A stretch of 42,794 bases of DNA from positions 1 to 42,794 of the forward strand of contig JACOYG010000001.1 of assembly GCA_016181985.1 (NCBI GenBank). The letters run 5' to 3'. Under the pieces are notes generated by a model. That model ran no database searches. It was not told where the DNA came from and was given only the letters and a program-made list of their open reading frames with translations. Source of the DNA: Candidatus Nealsoniibacteriota bacterium. GTDB taxonomy: Bacteria; Patescibacteriota; Minisyncoccia; Minisyncoccales; MHMH01. How positions within the stretch are numbered: position 1 is the stretch's first letter; the number at the start of each line of letters is the position of its first letter. Made by a program: the position numbers and the translations under genes. This document shows positions 1 through 8,474 of this stretch, one piece after another.

Positions 1-705
1 CAAAACCCGGAAATTAAAATTATCACCATCGAGGACCCCATTGAATACCACCTTGAGGGCGTTTCTCAAACTCAAGTTCAGCCGCAGAAAGGATATGACT
101 TCGCCAGCGGCTTAAAATCTATCGTCCGACAAGACCCGGACGTAATTTTAGTCGGAGAAATAAGAGACACGGAGACCGTTAATATCGCCCTGCAAGCAGC
201 CCTAACGGGGCATTTGGTTTTCACGACTCTGCATACCAATGATGCCGCGGGCACAATAGCCAGACTGACAAGCCTGGGGGCAACCCCGTCGAACATCGGC
301 CCTGCCGTAAATTTAACAATCGCTCAAAGACTGGTCAGAAAAGTATGTGAAAAATGCGTAAAGTTTGTGAAAATTTCGACCGGAGATTTAGAGAGATTAA
401 CCGTGGAATTAAAAGGATTGCCAAGGGCCATTAAGATTCCTAAGCTGGCGGAAAATTTAAAAATCCCCGAGGTTAAAGGGTGCAAGCATTGCAACTTCAC
501 CGGCTACAAAGGGAGATTAGGAGTTTACGAAGGTTTTTTGATAGATGATGAAATCGAGAGGTTTATAATCAAGGAGCCTTCGATCGCCGCACTGAAAGAA
601 TTTGCGATAAAAAAGGGCATGGTCACCATAAAACAAGACGGTTTTATTAAGGTATTGCAAAATCTCACCACAATCGAAGAGGTGGTGAGAGTAACCGGAG
701 AATAG
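1..705 (+). CDS. GspE/PilB-family secretion or type IV pilus ATPase, C-terminal part (5' end outside window)
   Basis: The reading frame is open from base 1, so only about 234 C-terminal residues are present. The start of this part carries ITIEDPIEY (Asp-box region), then RQDPDVILVGEIRDTET (Walker B and following), then TGHLVFTTLHTND (His-box), all diagnostic of GspE/PilB/PilT-type hexameric ATPases. Two CxxC pairs (CEKC near residue 115, CKHC near residue 161) match the zinc-binding insert of GspE/PilB, which PilT lacks. The enzyme would power pilus or pseudopilus assembly at the inner face of the membrane. Family assignment is firm; the choice between pilus and secretion is not possible here because the N-terminus and partner genes lie upstream of the window. 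Confidence 0.93.
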   Translation, partial: QNPEIKIITIEDPIEYHLEGVSQTQVQPQKGYDFASGLKSIVRQDPDVILVGEIRDTETVNIALQAALTGHLVFTTLHTNDAAGTIARLTSLGATPSNIGPAVNLTIAQRLVRKVCEKCVKFVKISTGDLERLTVELKGLPRAIKIPKLAENLKIPEVKGCKHCNFTGYKGRLGVYEGFLIDDEIERFIIKEPSIAALKEFAIKKGMVTIKQDGFIKVLQNLTTIEEVVRVTGE

Positions 706-824
706 TGCTGGAGCTGGGGGCAACACTCTAGCTTGGGAACTTAAAGTTTAGAATATCTCTGAGGAATAGCTCAGCATGACCTGGGCTATCCGGCCAAAAG
801 ATATTCCTACCCCCAGCTCCAGCA
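706..824. repeat. Long inverted repeat / candidate structured RNA between pilB-like gene and ruvB
   Basis: A perfect 15-bp arm pair (706-720 and 810-824) begins directly after the stop codon. Inside it lie a second 8-bp pair (751-758 with 799-806) and a 9-bp pair with one G-U (766-774 with 781-789) closing a 6-nt loop. The result is one 119-nt rod-like hairpin. It has no T-run, so it is a poor intrinsic terminator. The SRP RNA tetraloop and AGCAG signature are absent. It may be a mobile palindromic element or a structured 3' UTR RNA. Confidence 0.6.
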
Positions 825-854
825 TTACTCACTGACCCCTTATTATAATCCATT

Positions 855-1859
855 ATGAAAAATTTGTCAATACCGCCGCCGGCCGATCAAGGGTTGGACC
901 AGACCCTAAGACCCAAGACATGGCAGGAATATATCGGCCAGGAAAAAATAAAAAGAAACCTTAGGGTTATTATTGATGCGTCTAAAAAAAGAGGCGAACC
1001 TTTGGAGCATCTGCTTTTTTACGGTAATTCCGGCCTGGGAAAAACCACGCTCTCCCATATTATCGCCCAAGAAATGGGCGCGAGCATTAAAATGACTTCG
1101 GGACCGGCCATCGAAAGAGCCGGAGATTTGGCGGCTATTTTAACTAATCTTTCCGACGGCGATATTCTTTTTATAGACGAATGCCACCGATTGAATAAAA
1201 TAATCGAAGAATATCTTTACCCGGCCATGGAAGATTTTAAATTGAATATTATTATCGGCAAGGGACCCATGGCCAGCACCATGGAGTTGCCCTTGCCCCA
1301 CTTTACCTTAATCGGCGCCACTACCAGGGTCGCCATGATATCTTCTCCTTTAAGAAACAGGTTCGGAGCAACTTTCCAACTTAGTTTTTACGGATCGGAG
1401 GATATTGAAAAAATAATTCAAAGATCCGCCAAAATTTTAAACGTTGAGATAGAGTCGGACGCCGTAAAATTAATCAGCCAGAGATCGCGCTTTACGCCCA
1501 GGGTGGCAAATAGACTCTTAAAGAGGGCCAGAGATTTTGCCCAGGTTGAAGGCCAGGGATTAATTACCGAAAATATGGCCAAAAAGGCCCTGGAACTTTT
1601 AGAAATTGACGAAGCTGGGCTTGAGTATGGCGACAGAAGGATATTGGAGACTTTAATCACTAAGTTTGAAGGCGGCCCCGTAGGATTGCAAACATTGGCC
1701 GCGGCCACTTCGGAGGAACAAGACGCTCTTTTAGACGTTTATGAGCCTTATTTGATGCAACTCGGCTTTATGGAAAGAACCCCCAAGGGTCGCATGGCCA
1801 CCAAGCTCGCCTATGCGCACCTAGGCATAAAATACAAAGGCAATCAAAACCTGCTTTAA
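855..1859 (+). CDS. ruvB: Holliday junction branch migration helicase RuvB
   Basis: This is a 334-residue protein of normal RuvB length. It has the N-terminal RPKTWQEYIGQ motif, Walker A GNSGLGKTT (residues 57-65), Walker B ILFIDECHR (DE at 108-109), sensor-1 GATTR followed by PLRNRFG (arginine finger region), and the C-terminal winged helix with RTPKGR. RuvB hexamers drive branch migration with RuvA and hand the junction to RuvC, whose gene lies 1.2 kb downstream on the same strand. A TATAAT box at 844-849 ends only 5 bases before the ATG, with a weak -35, so the message may be leaderless. The stop overlaps the next start by one base. Confidence 0.97.
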   Translation: MKNLSIPPPADQGLDQTLRPKTWQEYIGQEKIKRNLRVIIDASKKRGEPLEHLLFYGNSGLGKTTLSHIIAQEMGASIKMTSGPAIERAGDLAAILTNLSDGDILFIDECHRLNKIIEEYLYPAMEDFKLNIIIGKGPMASTMELPLPHFTLIGATTRVAMISSPLRNRFGATFQLSFYGSEDIEKIIQRSAKILNVEIESDAVKLISQRSRFTPRVANRLLKRARDFAQVEGQGLITENMAKKALELLEIDEAGLEYGDRRILETLITKFEGGPVGLQTLAAATSEEQDALLDVYEPYLMQLGFMERTPKGRMATKLAYAHLGIKYKGNQNLL

Positions 1860-2374
1860 TGAGACTTTTAATTTTCCTAGTCGTTTTTTCTTTTTTGACG
1901 GCTAACGGACTCTATGCCGCCGATACTTCGGGTTGTATAAACATTAATACCGCGCCGAAAGAAGAATTGGTAAAAATTACGCAAATTGGCGAAGCTCGCG
2001 CGGCACAAATTTTGAGCCTGCGGGAGGAAAAATTATTCTCTTCCGTGAATGATCTAGATCGCGTGGCCGGTATCGGACCCGCCAGAATCGCCAGCATTAA
2101 AGAGCAGGGCCTAGCTTGTGTTGCGGAGAACGGGTCTCCGCAAATTCCATCGACAATCAGCTCGACAGTTGATGAACCGACTAAGTCTGCTGAAGAAAAA
2201 ATGAAACCGCCCGCTGTAACTATTGGGCAGGAACCTCCGCAAGTTGAGATAGCTGCTATCAGCGGCGAGCTTCCTAATGATTCCGACACCTCCATCTTGC
2301 TGCCGGTTGCTATCTTTACTTCTTTTTCCGGCGGGGTTATGATACTATTGCTTAAAAGATATGTCAGGACATAG
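1859..2374 (+). CDS. ComEA-like helix-hairpin-helix protein, membrane anchored
   Basis: The 171-residue product starts with a signal peptide (hydrophobic residues 3-20). It continues with a tandem helix-hairpin-helix domain (INTAPKEELVKITQIGEARA at about 28-47, then DRVAGIGPARIASI), an acidic Ser/Thr/Pro-rich linker (about 95-145), and a C-terminal membrane helix ending in KRYVRT. The HhH fold is that of ComEA, the surface DNA receptor of competence, but here the membrane anchor is at the C-terminus instead of the N-terminus. It overlaps ruvB by one base and yebC by 14 bases, which points to one transcript. A role in binding DNA outside the membrane is inferred from the fold. Confidence 0.8.
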   Translation: MRLLIFLVVFSFLTANGLYAADTSGCININTAPKEELVKITQIGEARAAQILSLREEKLFSSVNDLDRVAGIGPARIASIKEQGLACVAENGSPQIPSTISSTVDEPTKSAEEKMKPPAVTIGQEPPQVEIAAISGELPNDSDTSILLPVAIFTSFSGGVMILLLKRYVRT

Positions 2375-3098
2375 TCATGCAAAAACAATCAAACATCAGA
2401 AAGGTTTAGCCGACGCCAAGAGAAGCGCGGCGTTTTCCAAGGCCGCAAAAGAGCTTGAAATAGCCGCCAAAGAAGGCGGAGATCCGGTATTCAACTCTAA
2501 ATTGAGGATGGCCATTGAAAAAGCCAAAGAGGTTAATATGCCCGCCGATAACATTGAGCGAGCGGTAAAACGCGGCACGGGAGAATTGGAGGGAGGAAAA
2601 TTGGAGGAGGTTTCTTTTGAGGCCTATGGCCCGGGCAACGTGGCCATTATTATCGACGGCATTACCGATAATAAAAACCGGACGCTGGGAGAAATCAAGC
2701 AAATTTTAAACCAAAATAACGGAAAGTTAGTCGGTGAAGGCGCAATAAGGTGGATGTTCGACAGAAAAGGCACCTTGGTTATAAGCATGGGATTGCAGAA
2801 TGAAAATTTCCGAAATAAAGAAAATATGGAACTGGCGGCCATAGAAGCTGGGGCTGAAGATATTTACTGGCATGCCGATGGAAGCATGCTGGATATCTAC
2901 ACCAAACCCGAGGATCTGGAAAAGGTAAGAAAAAGCTTGGAAGAAAAGGGAATCAAAGCCGACTCAACTTCTTTGGGTTGGGTGCCGAAAGAAAATATTA
3001 AAGTTGGCGACAAAGATAAAGAGGCCTGTCAAAAGCTGTTCGAAGCGTTAGACGAAAGCGACGCGGCGCAAGAAGTGTACTCAAATATCGAAGACTAG
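2361..3098 (+). CDS. yebC: YebC/PmpR (TACO1) family protein
   Basis: The 245-residue protein opens with MSGHSHAKTIKHQKGLADAK, the family signature, followed by the conserved AAKEGGDP segment, PADNIERAVKRGTG and FEAYGPGNVAI. Proteins of this family bind RNA or DNA; members act as transcription regulators or relieve ribosome stalling at proline stretches. Gene order yebC-ruvC is widespread in bacteria. The start overlaps the upstream gene by 14 bases and ruvC begins 7 bases after the stop, so they are probably co-transcribed. Length is normal for the family. Confidence 0.95.
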   Translation: MSGHSHAKTIKHQKGLADAKRSAAFSKAAKELEIAAKEGGDPVFNSKLRMAIEKAKEVNMPADNIERAVKRGTGELEGGKLEEVSFEAYGPGNVAIIIDGITDNKNRTLGEIKQILNQNNGKLVGEGAIRWMFDRKGTLVISMGLQNENFRNKENMELAAIEAGAEDIYWHADGSMLDIYTKPEDLEKVRKSLEEKGIKADSTSLGWVPKENIKVGDKDKEACQKLFEALDESDAAQEVYSNIED

Positions 3099-3105
3099 TT
3101 TAAAT

Positions 3106-3591
3106 ATGATAATTTTAGGCATCGACCCCGGAACGGCAACTACCGGATACGGAGTGATTGATAAATCAAAAACATTAAAATGTTTGGATTATGGCATAAT
3201 CCAAACAAGCCCCTCTTTTACCGATGCGGAACGCTTGAATACTCTAAGCGGCGAACTGGATAAAATAATAAAAAAACACAATCCTGAAATTCTGGCCGTA
3301 GAAAGCATTTATTTTTTTAAAAATCTAAAGACTGCCCTGCCCGTGAGCCAAGCAAGGGGGGTTATCCTGCTGGCTGCCGGAAAGAAAAAAATTCCGGTGA
3401 AAGAAATCACCCCTCTCCAGGTAAAGATGGGGGTCGCAGGTTACGGCAGAGCGGAAAAAAAACAAGTCCAAAAAATGATTCAGTATTTGCTTAATTTGGC
3501 GGAAATGCCTAAGCCCGACGATGCGGCGGATGCTCTTGCGGTGGCGGTTTGCTGCGCAAAAGGCCTGCGAGGCATTGACAGGTCCCTTTGA
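3106..3591 (+). CDS. ruvC: Crossover junction endodeoxyribonuclease RuvC
   Basis: This 161-residue protein has the RNase H-like fold of RuvC. MIILGIDPGTATTGYGV carries the first catalytic Asp (residue 7), LAVESIYF the Glu, and KPDDAADALAVAVC the two C-terminal acidic residues. It resolves Holliday junctions moved by RuvAB; ruvA is not in the window. It ends in TGA, so TGA is read as stop in this genome. The 3' end of the gene contains a near-consensus promoter for the next small gene. Confidence 0.96.
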   Translation: MIILGIDPGTATTGYGVIDKSKTLKCLDYGIIQTSPSFTDAERLNTLSGELDKIIKKHNPEILAVESIYFFKNLKTALPVSQARGVILLAAGKKKIPVKEITPLQVKMGVAGYGRAEKKQVQKMIQYLLNLAEMPKPDDAADALAVAVCCAKGLRGIDRSL

Positions 3592-3602
3592 GCCCTTATA
3601 AT
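3575..3602 (+). promoter_or_regulatory. Sigma-70-type promoter for the 47-residue acidic protein gene
   Basis: TTGACA at 3575-3580 and TATAAT at 3597-3602 are separated by 16 bases and lie across the ruvC stop codon. Transcription would start near 3610, giving a leader of about 50 bases before the ATG at 3661. Confidence 0.75.
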
Positions 3603-3660
3603 ATCCTTGTAGAATCAATCCAAGGTCGATTATATCTAATAGAAACTAATTAATGCGAAT

Positions 3661-3804
3661 ATGTCTTACGACGAAATCTTAAATTCTTTCGTCATGGAAG
3701 ATGTCCCGGAAGAAGATGAGGAAGACGAGGACGGAGAAGAAGCCGAAGTTCCAGACGACGGAGAGGCCGCGAGCGATTACGATGGCCAGCTCGAAGAAAT
3801 ATAA
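3661..3804 (+). CDS. Small highly acidic protein (47 residues), unknown function
   Basis: The reading frame encodes 47 residues starting MSYDEILNSFV. Residues 13-47 are dominated by Asp and Glu, with an EEDEEDEDGEE run. I do not recognise a family. Support for a real gene is contextual: a near-consensus promoter lies 60-85 bases upstream, an intrinsic terminator begins 4 bases after the stop, and no other gene competes for the interval between ruvC and convergent tyrS. There is no clear Shine-Dalgarno sequence. Such tails often bind basic proteins or RNA-binding surfaces, but that would be a guess here. Confidence 0.65.
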   Translation: MSYDEILNSFVMEDVPEEDEEDEDGEEAEVPDDGEAASDYDGQLEEI

Positions 3805-3807
3805 AAC

Positions 3808-3838
3808 AAAAAACCCTCCAGCTATCGGAGGGTTTTTT
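3808..3838. terminator. Bidirectional intrinsic terminator between the small acidic gene and tyrS
   Basis: A GC stem CCCTCC/GGAGGG (3814-3819 with 3827-3832) is flanked by A-run and T-run, so it can terminate both strands. It sits between convergent stop codons. Confidence 0.9.
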
Positions 3839-3841
3839 GTT

Positions 3842-5008
3842 TTACGCAATCTTAACAAATTTTCTCTTGCCCGCCCGGATAATTTGCCCTCGCTTAATTT
3901 CTATTTGCTCTCTCCAATCTTTTTTAATTTCTTCGTTAATTTCAACGCCGCCCTGCTCGACTAGGCGCTGGGCTTCTGATTTGGACGAGCATAAATTTGC
4001 TTTCACCAGCAAATCAAGAATATTAAGTGTTTTTTCTTGAATTTCCACTTCCGGAATATCAGACGGGGCTTGTTTCTCTTTAAAAACACGGTTGAATTCG
4101 GCGCCCGCGCTTTCCTCCGCCTTTTCCCCGTGATAAATTTTAACAATCTCTTTTGCTAATTTGGCTTTGGCGTCTCTCGGCGAAAGGCTTTCTATTTCGG
4201 TTAAGGGAATCCTAGTGCAAAGCTCCAGATAGTCTAGAATAAGATCATCCCTTAAGGACATTACCTTGCCGAATTGTTCATTTGGGGAATCATTGATATT
4301 GATAACATTTCCCCAGCTGGTAGACATTTTCCGCCCATCTAATCCGGAAAGCATTTTCAATGTCATAATATCTTGCGGTTCCTGATTAAATATCTTTTGA
4401 ATGTCGCGTCCGGTATTTAGATTAAACAGCTGGTCGAAGCCGCCCAATTCAATGTCTGCTTTGACTTTCACCGAGTCAAGCCCCTGCAAAAGCGGGTAAT
4501 TCAGCTCGTGCAGACCGATGGGTTTCCCCCCCTCCCATCTTTCTTTAAAATTTCTCCTTTGTATCATTTGCTGCGCCGTAAATTTAACGGACAGGTCGAG
4601 CAGTTCTCCGGCGGTGAGCTTTTTCAACCACTCGCTATTATAGTGAAGCTCAATTTTTTCTACATTCAAAATCTTGCTTATTTGTTTGAGATAGCTGCTC
4701 ATGTTCGTTTTAATATCTTTTTCTGTTAATGGCCGCCTCATCGCCTGCTTGTCTGAGGCGTCGCCAATTTGAGCAGTAAAATCGCCTATTATTAAAACAA
4801 TCTTATGCCCCAACTCCTGGAAGTCTTTCAATTTAAGAAATTGGGCGGCTCGGCCGATATGAATATTCGGCCCGGTTGGATCAATGCCGTGTTTCACCCT
4901 TAAAACTTCTCCTAACAGGAGTTTTTTTCTTAGATGGTCCCTATTGATAATCTGCTCCACCCCTCTGCTTAAAAGCTCTTCAATTTTTTTAGAATCAATG
5001 TTCTTCAT
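3842..5008 (-). CDS. tyrS: Tyrosyl-tRNA synthetase
   Basis: This class I aminoacyl-tRNA synthetase has the GIDPTGPNIHIGR segment (HIGH-like motif at residues 50-53), the KMSTS loop (GRKMSTSWGN), and a C-terminal S4-like RNA-binding domain (NLCSSKSEAQRLVEQGGV). Together these match the TyrRS form common in CPR and many thermophiles. I use the ATG at 5008 (MKNIDSK, 388 residues); the frame also has a TTG three codons upstream. It is convergent with the small acidic gene and ends at a shared terminator. Confidence 0.95.
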   Translation of the reverse strand: MKNIDSKKIEELLSRGVEQIINRDHLRKKLLLGEVLRVKHGIDPTGPNIHIGRAAQFLKLKDFQELGHKIVLIIGDFTAQIGDASDKQAMRRPLTEKDIKTNMSSYLKQISKILNVEKIELHYNSEWLKKLTAGELLDLSVKFTAQQMIQRRNFKERWEGGKPIGLHELNYPLLQGLDSVKVKADIELGGFDQLFNLNTGRDIQKIFNQEPQDIMTLKMLSGLDGRKMSTSWGNVININDSPNEQFGKVMSLRDDLILDYLELCTRIPLTEIESLSPRDAKAKLAKEIVKIYHGEKAEESAGAEFNRVFKEKQAPSDIPEVEIQEKTLNILDLLVKANLCSSKSEAQRLVEQGGVEINEEIKKDWREQIEIKRGQIIRAGKRKFVKIA

Positions 5009-5067
5009 TATTCTCAATTTATCATGGTTTCAAAAAAAATAAAAGAATGGTATATTAAAAATTAGAC

Positions 5068-7179
5068 ATGGTTAAGCGAAAACTTCGTCGGAAAATCTAC
5101 AAAAAACATCCCCGTCTATTCTTAGCCCTCAAAATCGTTTTGGGCGGTTTTTTATTGTCATTACTCTTTATTTCCGCTTTATTCCTATATTTCGCCAAAG
5201 ATCTGCCAAGGCCCGAGGTTTTTACCGAAAAGCCGTTTGTTCTACCGACCGAAATATATGACAGGGAGGGTAGGGTTCTTCTGTACCAAATATATGACGA
5301 AGAAAAAAGAACTGTTGTTCCCTTAAGCCAAGTTCCCGAAAGCTTAAAGAGCGCGGTGATCACAGCCGAAGACTCTAATTTCTATCACCACTTCGGATTA
5401 GACATTAACGGCATTCTTCGATCGGTTTTAAAAAATTTAAGCATGAGAAACCTGGTTTACGGCGGTTCAACCATTTCCCAGCAGTTAATCAGGTCCAGCT
5501 TTCTTTCAACCGAAAAAACCGCTCGAAGAAAGATTAAAGAGATTATTCTGACTCTCGAATTGGAAAGGCGTTATTCTAAAGATAAAATTTTGGAATTCTA
5601 TTTAAATCAAATTCCTTTCGGCGCAAACGCTTATGGCGTTGAGGCGGCCGCCCAGGTTTATTTTAGCAAGCCGGTTTCAGAAATATCCTTGTCTCAAGCC
5701 GCCGCCTTGGCCGCGCTGATAAGAGCGCCCAGCCGCCTTTCTCTTGCCGAAAACAGAGAAGAGCTGATCTCAATCAGAAATTATATCTTACGGAGAATGG
5801 CGCAAAATAGCTACATCAGCGAAGACGAGTCCCAAAAAAGTCAAAACGAAATTTTACAATTCGCCGAAATTCGCCATCCCATCAAGGCCCCCCATTTTGT
5901 GCTTTACGTTAAAAATTATCTTGAAGAAAATTATCCTGATTATTTTCTTAAAACCGGCGGTCTAAAAGTCTTTACCACATTAGATTGGCAGCTCCAGCAA
6001 TTGGCAGAAGAAATAGTAAAAAATGGCGTAAAAATCAACGAAGCTTATAACGCGCACAACGCCTCTTTAGTTGCGATTGATCCTAATAAAGGAGAAATTT
6101 TGGCTATGGTTGGATCTGCTGATTATTTCGGAGAATCATACCCTAAAGGCTGCGTCTCGGGCAGTTTGGACCAACCCTGTCTTTTTGACCCCAAGGTTAA
6201 TGCGGCCGTTTATGGCAGGGGCAGACAGCCTGGTTCATCATTTAAACCTTTTGTTTACTATTTGGCTCTTAAAAATGGCATTACCCCGGAAACTGTTTTA
6301 TGGGATGTCAAAACTGAATTTAATCCTGACTGCGACCCCTCGGCCGATCAGGAAAAAGATAAATTTGGCATGGATTGCTACCATCCCAATAATTACGATG
6401 AAAAATTCAGAGGCCCCATAACTTTAAAAAATGCTTTAGCCCAATCGATTAACCTTCCCGCCGTAGAAATGCTTTATCTGGTCGGGCAACAAAACACATT
6501 AGATTTGGCTCATTCCTTGGGTATCACAACTCTTCAAGAACCGGCATCTTACTATGGACTTTCTTTGGTTTTAGGCGGTGGTGAAGTTAAATTATTAGAT
6601 ATAACGTCGGCATATGGAACCTTTGCCTCTCGGGGACTAAAAACTCCCCCTGTTTCAATTATTAAAATATCCGATACTAAAGGAAACATCATCGAAGAAA
6701 ATAAAAAAACTCCGAAAAGAGTTTTAGATCCTAAAATTGTTGATAAAGTAAGCAATATTTTATCCGACGATGAAGCAAGAGCGCCCATATTCGGCTACAG
6801 AGGGTCGTTGTATATCCCTGGACATCAGGTTGCTGTTAAAACTGGTACTACCCAAGAATACAAAGACGCTTGGACTATCGGCTATACTAATTCTTTGGTA
6901 GTCGGCGTTTGGGCCGGAAATAACGATTCCACCCCTATAGAAAGAAAATCCGGGGTAGCCATAGCCAGTCCTATTTGGAATAAATTTATAAAAAAAGCTC
7001 TGGAATTATACCCCTCCAAAAATTTTATTGAACCCGAACCAACTCTGGCAATAAACTCCGCCACTTCAACTCACTCTATTTTATATTATTTAAAAGATAA
7101 ACCCGAAATCGATCCCCAATACCAAAATTGGGAAATCGCTATCCAAAACTGGATAGCGAGCTCAACCACATTCCATTAA
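5068..7179 (+). CDS. Class A penicillin-binding protein (peptidoglycan glycosyltransferase/transpeptidase)
   Basis: The 703-residue protein has a basic cytoplasmic tail, one membrane anchor (about 20-45), then a GT51 glycosyltransferase domain. That domain shows EDSNFYHHFGLD (catalytic Glu), GGSTISQQL, and RKIKEIILTLELERRYSK with YLNQIPFG. The transpeptidase domain has the SxxK motif in GSSFKP (Ser near residue 391), an SxN-type motif in QSINLPAVE (near 459), and KTGT (near 591). It polymerises and cross-links murein outside the membrane. The 3' end overlaps convergent dnaN by 4 bases, so no terminator space separates them. Confidence 0.96.
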   Translation: MVKRKLRRKIYKKHPRLFLALKIVLGGFLLSLLFISALFLYFAKDLPRPEVFTEKPFVLPTEIYDREGRVLLYQIYDEEKRTVVPLSQVPESLKSAVITAEDSNFYHHFGLDINGILRSVLKNLSMRNLVYGGSTISQQLIRSSFLSTEKTARRKIKEIILTLELERRYSKDKILEFYLNQIPFGANAYGVEAAAQVYFSKPVSEISLSQAAALAALIRAPSRLSLAENREELISIRNYILRRMAQNSYISEDESQKSQNEILQFAEIRHPIKAPHFVLYVKNYLEENYPDYFLKTGGLKVFTTLDWQLQQLAEEIVKNGVKINEAYNAHNASLVAIDPNKGEILAMVGSADYFGESYPKGCVSGSLDQPCLFDPKVNAAVYGRGRQPGSSFKPFVYYLALKNGITPETVLWDVKTEFNPDCDPSADQEKDKFGMDCYHPNNYDEKFRGPITLKNALAQSINLPAVEMLYLVGQQNTLDLAHSLGITTLQEPASYYGLSLVLGGGEVKLLDITSAYGTFASRGLKTPPVSIIKISDTKGNIIEENKKTPKRVLDPKIVDKVSNILSDDEARAPIFGYRGSLYIPGHQVAVKTGTTQEYKDAWTIGYTNSLVVGVWAGNNDSTPIERKSGVAIASPIWNKFIKKALELYPSKNFIEPEPTLAINSATSTHSILYYLKDKPEIDPQYQNWEIAIQNWIASSTTFH

Positions 7180-8312
7180 ATAGATTTAATCGGCATTACT
7201 ATATAGATGTAGCTGGTGTCGGTTTTTGGTTTTAAGGCGGCGGGGCCGTCCTCTCCATTAAGCTCAAAAATAACCTCCGGTTCTTTTATATTTAAAAGAC
7301 CGTCTATTATAAATCTGTAATTAAAAGAAACCTCCATTTCTTTGGGAGAAGAATTATATTTTATTTGTCCCTGCAAAAAACTTTGATTTTCCCCTGATTC
7401 CGAATTTTGAGAGAATATTTCTATCCCCTCTTTTTGGGGAGTTAATTTAATTTTTACTTCATTAGTTTTTCCGCTGAAAATACCGGCGGTTTTAATGTGA
7501 TTTAAAAGTTTTTCTTTTGATAATACCGCCTGAACTTCATACTTTTTTGGAATTATACCCTGATAATCGGGATATTCTCCCTCAATAACCCGCGAAATTA
7601 TCTGCACTTGGGGATGCGGCGTTTCTGTCATTAAATATTCAAACAAAACTTGGTTTTGTGAAAAATAAAATCTTAATTTTCCTTCTTTTTCCGAAAAAAT
7701 ATTAATTATTTCTCTTACTGATTTTTGAGGAAGAATAAAAGAAAAATCTTGGTTTATTTTTTCTTCAAAAGATAAAACTTTTTCCGCCAACCTAAAACTG
7801 TCTGTAGTGGCCAGTGTCAGATTATTTTTTTTAAAATTAAAATAAACACCGGATAATTCAGGCCTATTTTGGTTCAAAACTACAAAATCAACCACCTGAG
7901 ATAACCCATTACAAAAATTATTGCAATTTAACTCTATAAAATTACTGCCTTCTATTTTAGGAATAATAGGAAATTCTTCGGCTGATAATCCTTTAATTTT
8001 AGTTTGATAATCCTGACAGTTGATATTAATTATCTGATTTTTTAATTCTAAATTAATTTTATCTTCGGGTAATAAATTAATAAAACTAGATAAAATTTTA
8101 GCCGGGACGGTTATTTTTCCTTCTTTTTCGGTTTTTATTAAAGACCAATATTTAATTCCTAATTCTAAATCAGTGGCGGATAAATTTAAAAAGTTTTTTT
8201 CGACGGAAATTAAAATATTATTTAAAATAGGCAGCGTTAAATTTTTACCAGCAACCCTGTTTATAAAATTTAACCCCTGATTTAAATTTTCTTTTAAAAC
8301 TGTAAATTTCAT
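7176..8312 (-). CDS. dnaN: DNA polymerase III sliding clamp (beta subunit)
   Basis: The 378-residue protein has the three-domain clamp pattern: MKFTVLKENLNQGLNFINRVAGKN at the N-terminus, ATDLELGIKYW, and a C-terminal YIYIVMPIK, matching the conserved end of DnaN. It forms the ring that tethers the replicase to DNA. The gene is markedly A+T-rich compared with its neighbours. It lies downstream of dnaA on the same strand, separated by an AT-rich spacer, the order found around bacterial origins. Confidence 0.96.
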   Translation of the reverse strand: MKFTVLKENLNQGLNFINRVAGKNLTLPILNNILISVEKNFLNLSATDLELGIKYWSLIKTEKEGKITVPAKILSSFINLLPEDKINLELKNQIININCQDYQTKIKGLSAEEFPIIPKIEGSNFIELNCNNFCNGLSQVVDFVVLNQNRPELSGVYFNFKKNNLTLATTDSFRLAEKVLSFEEKINQDFSFILPQKSVREIINIFSEKEGKLRFYFSQNQVLFEYLMTETPHPQVQIISRVIEGEYPDYQGIIPKKYEVQAVLSKEKLLNHIKTAGIFSGKTNEVKIKLTPQKEGIEIFSQNSESGENQSFLQGQIKYNSSPKEMEVSFNYRFIIDGLLNIKEPEVIFELNGEDGPAALKPKTDTSYIYIVMPIKSI

Positions 8313-8474
8313 ATTTAGTATATTATTAATTTATTATTGTTATTATAGATGTTAATAAATAAATTTTTTATACTTAATTGAATATAAATTTATCCTGTGA
8401 AAATATATTATTTAATTAAATTAATAAACTGTTAATTAAAAATTAAAAATTAAAAATTAAAAATTATCCACAAT
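8313..8474. other. Candidate replication origin (oriC) between dnaA and dnaN
   Basis: This 162-base gap is about 85-90% A+T. It contains a perfect DnaA box TTATCCACA at 8464-8472, directly beside tandem 7-bp units of the ATTAAAA type (8434-8466), which resemble a DNA unwinding element. More degenerate boxes may exist. The second gap near dnaA (9840-9952) holds a one-mismatch box in reverse (TGTTGATAA near 9911-9919). Only one perfect box is visible, so the assignment rests mainly on context. Confidence 0.5.

Noticed and set aside
706..824. The long hairpin as SRP (4.5S) RNA
   Set aside because: The size fits, but the conserved GGAA tetraloop and the AGCAG internal loop are absent on both strands.
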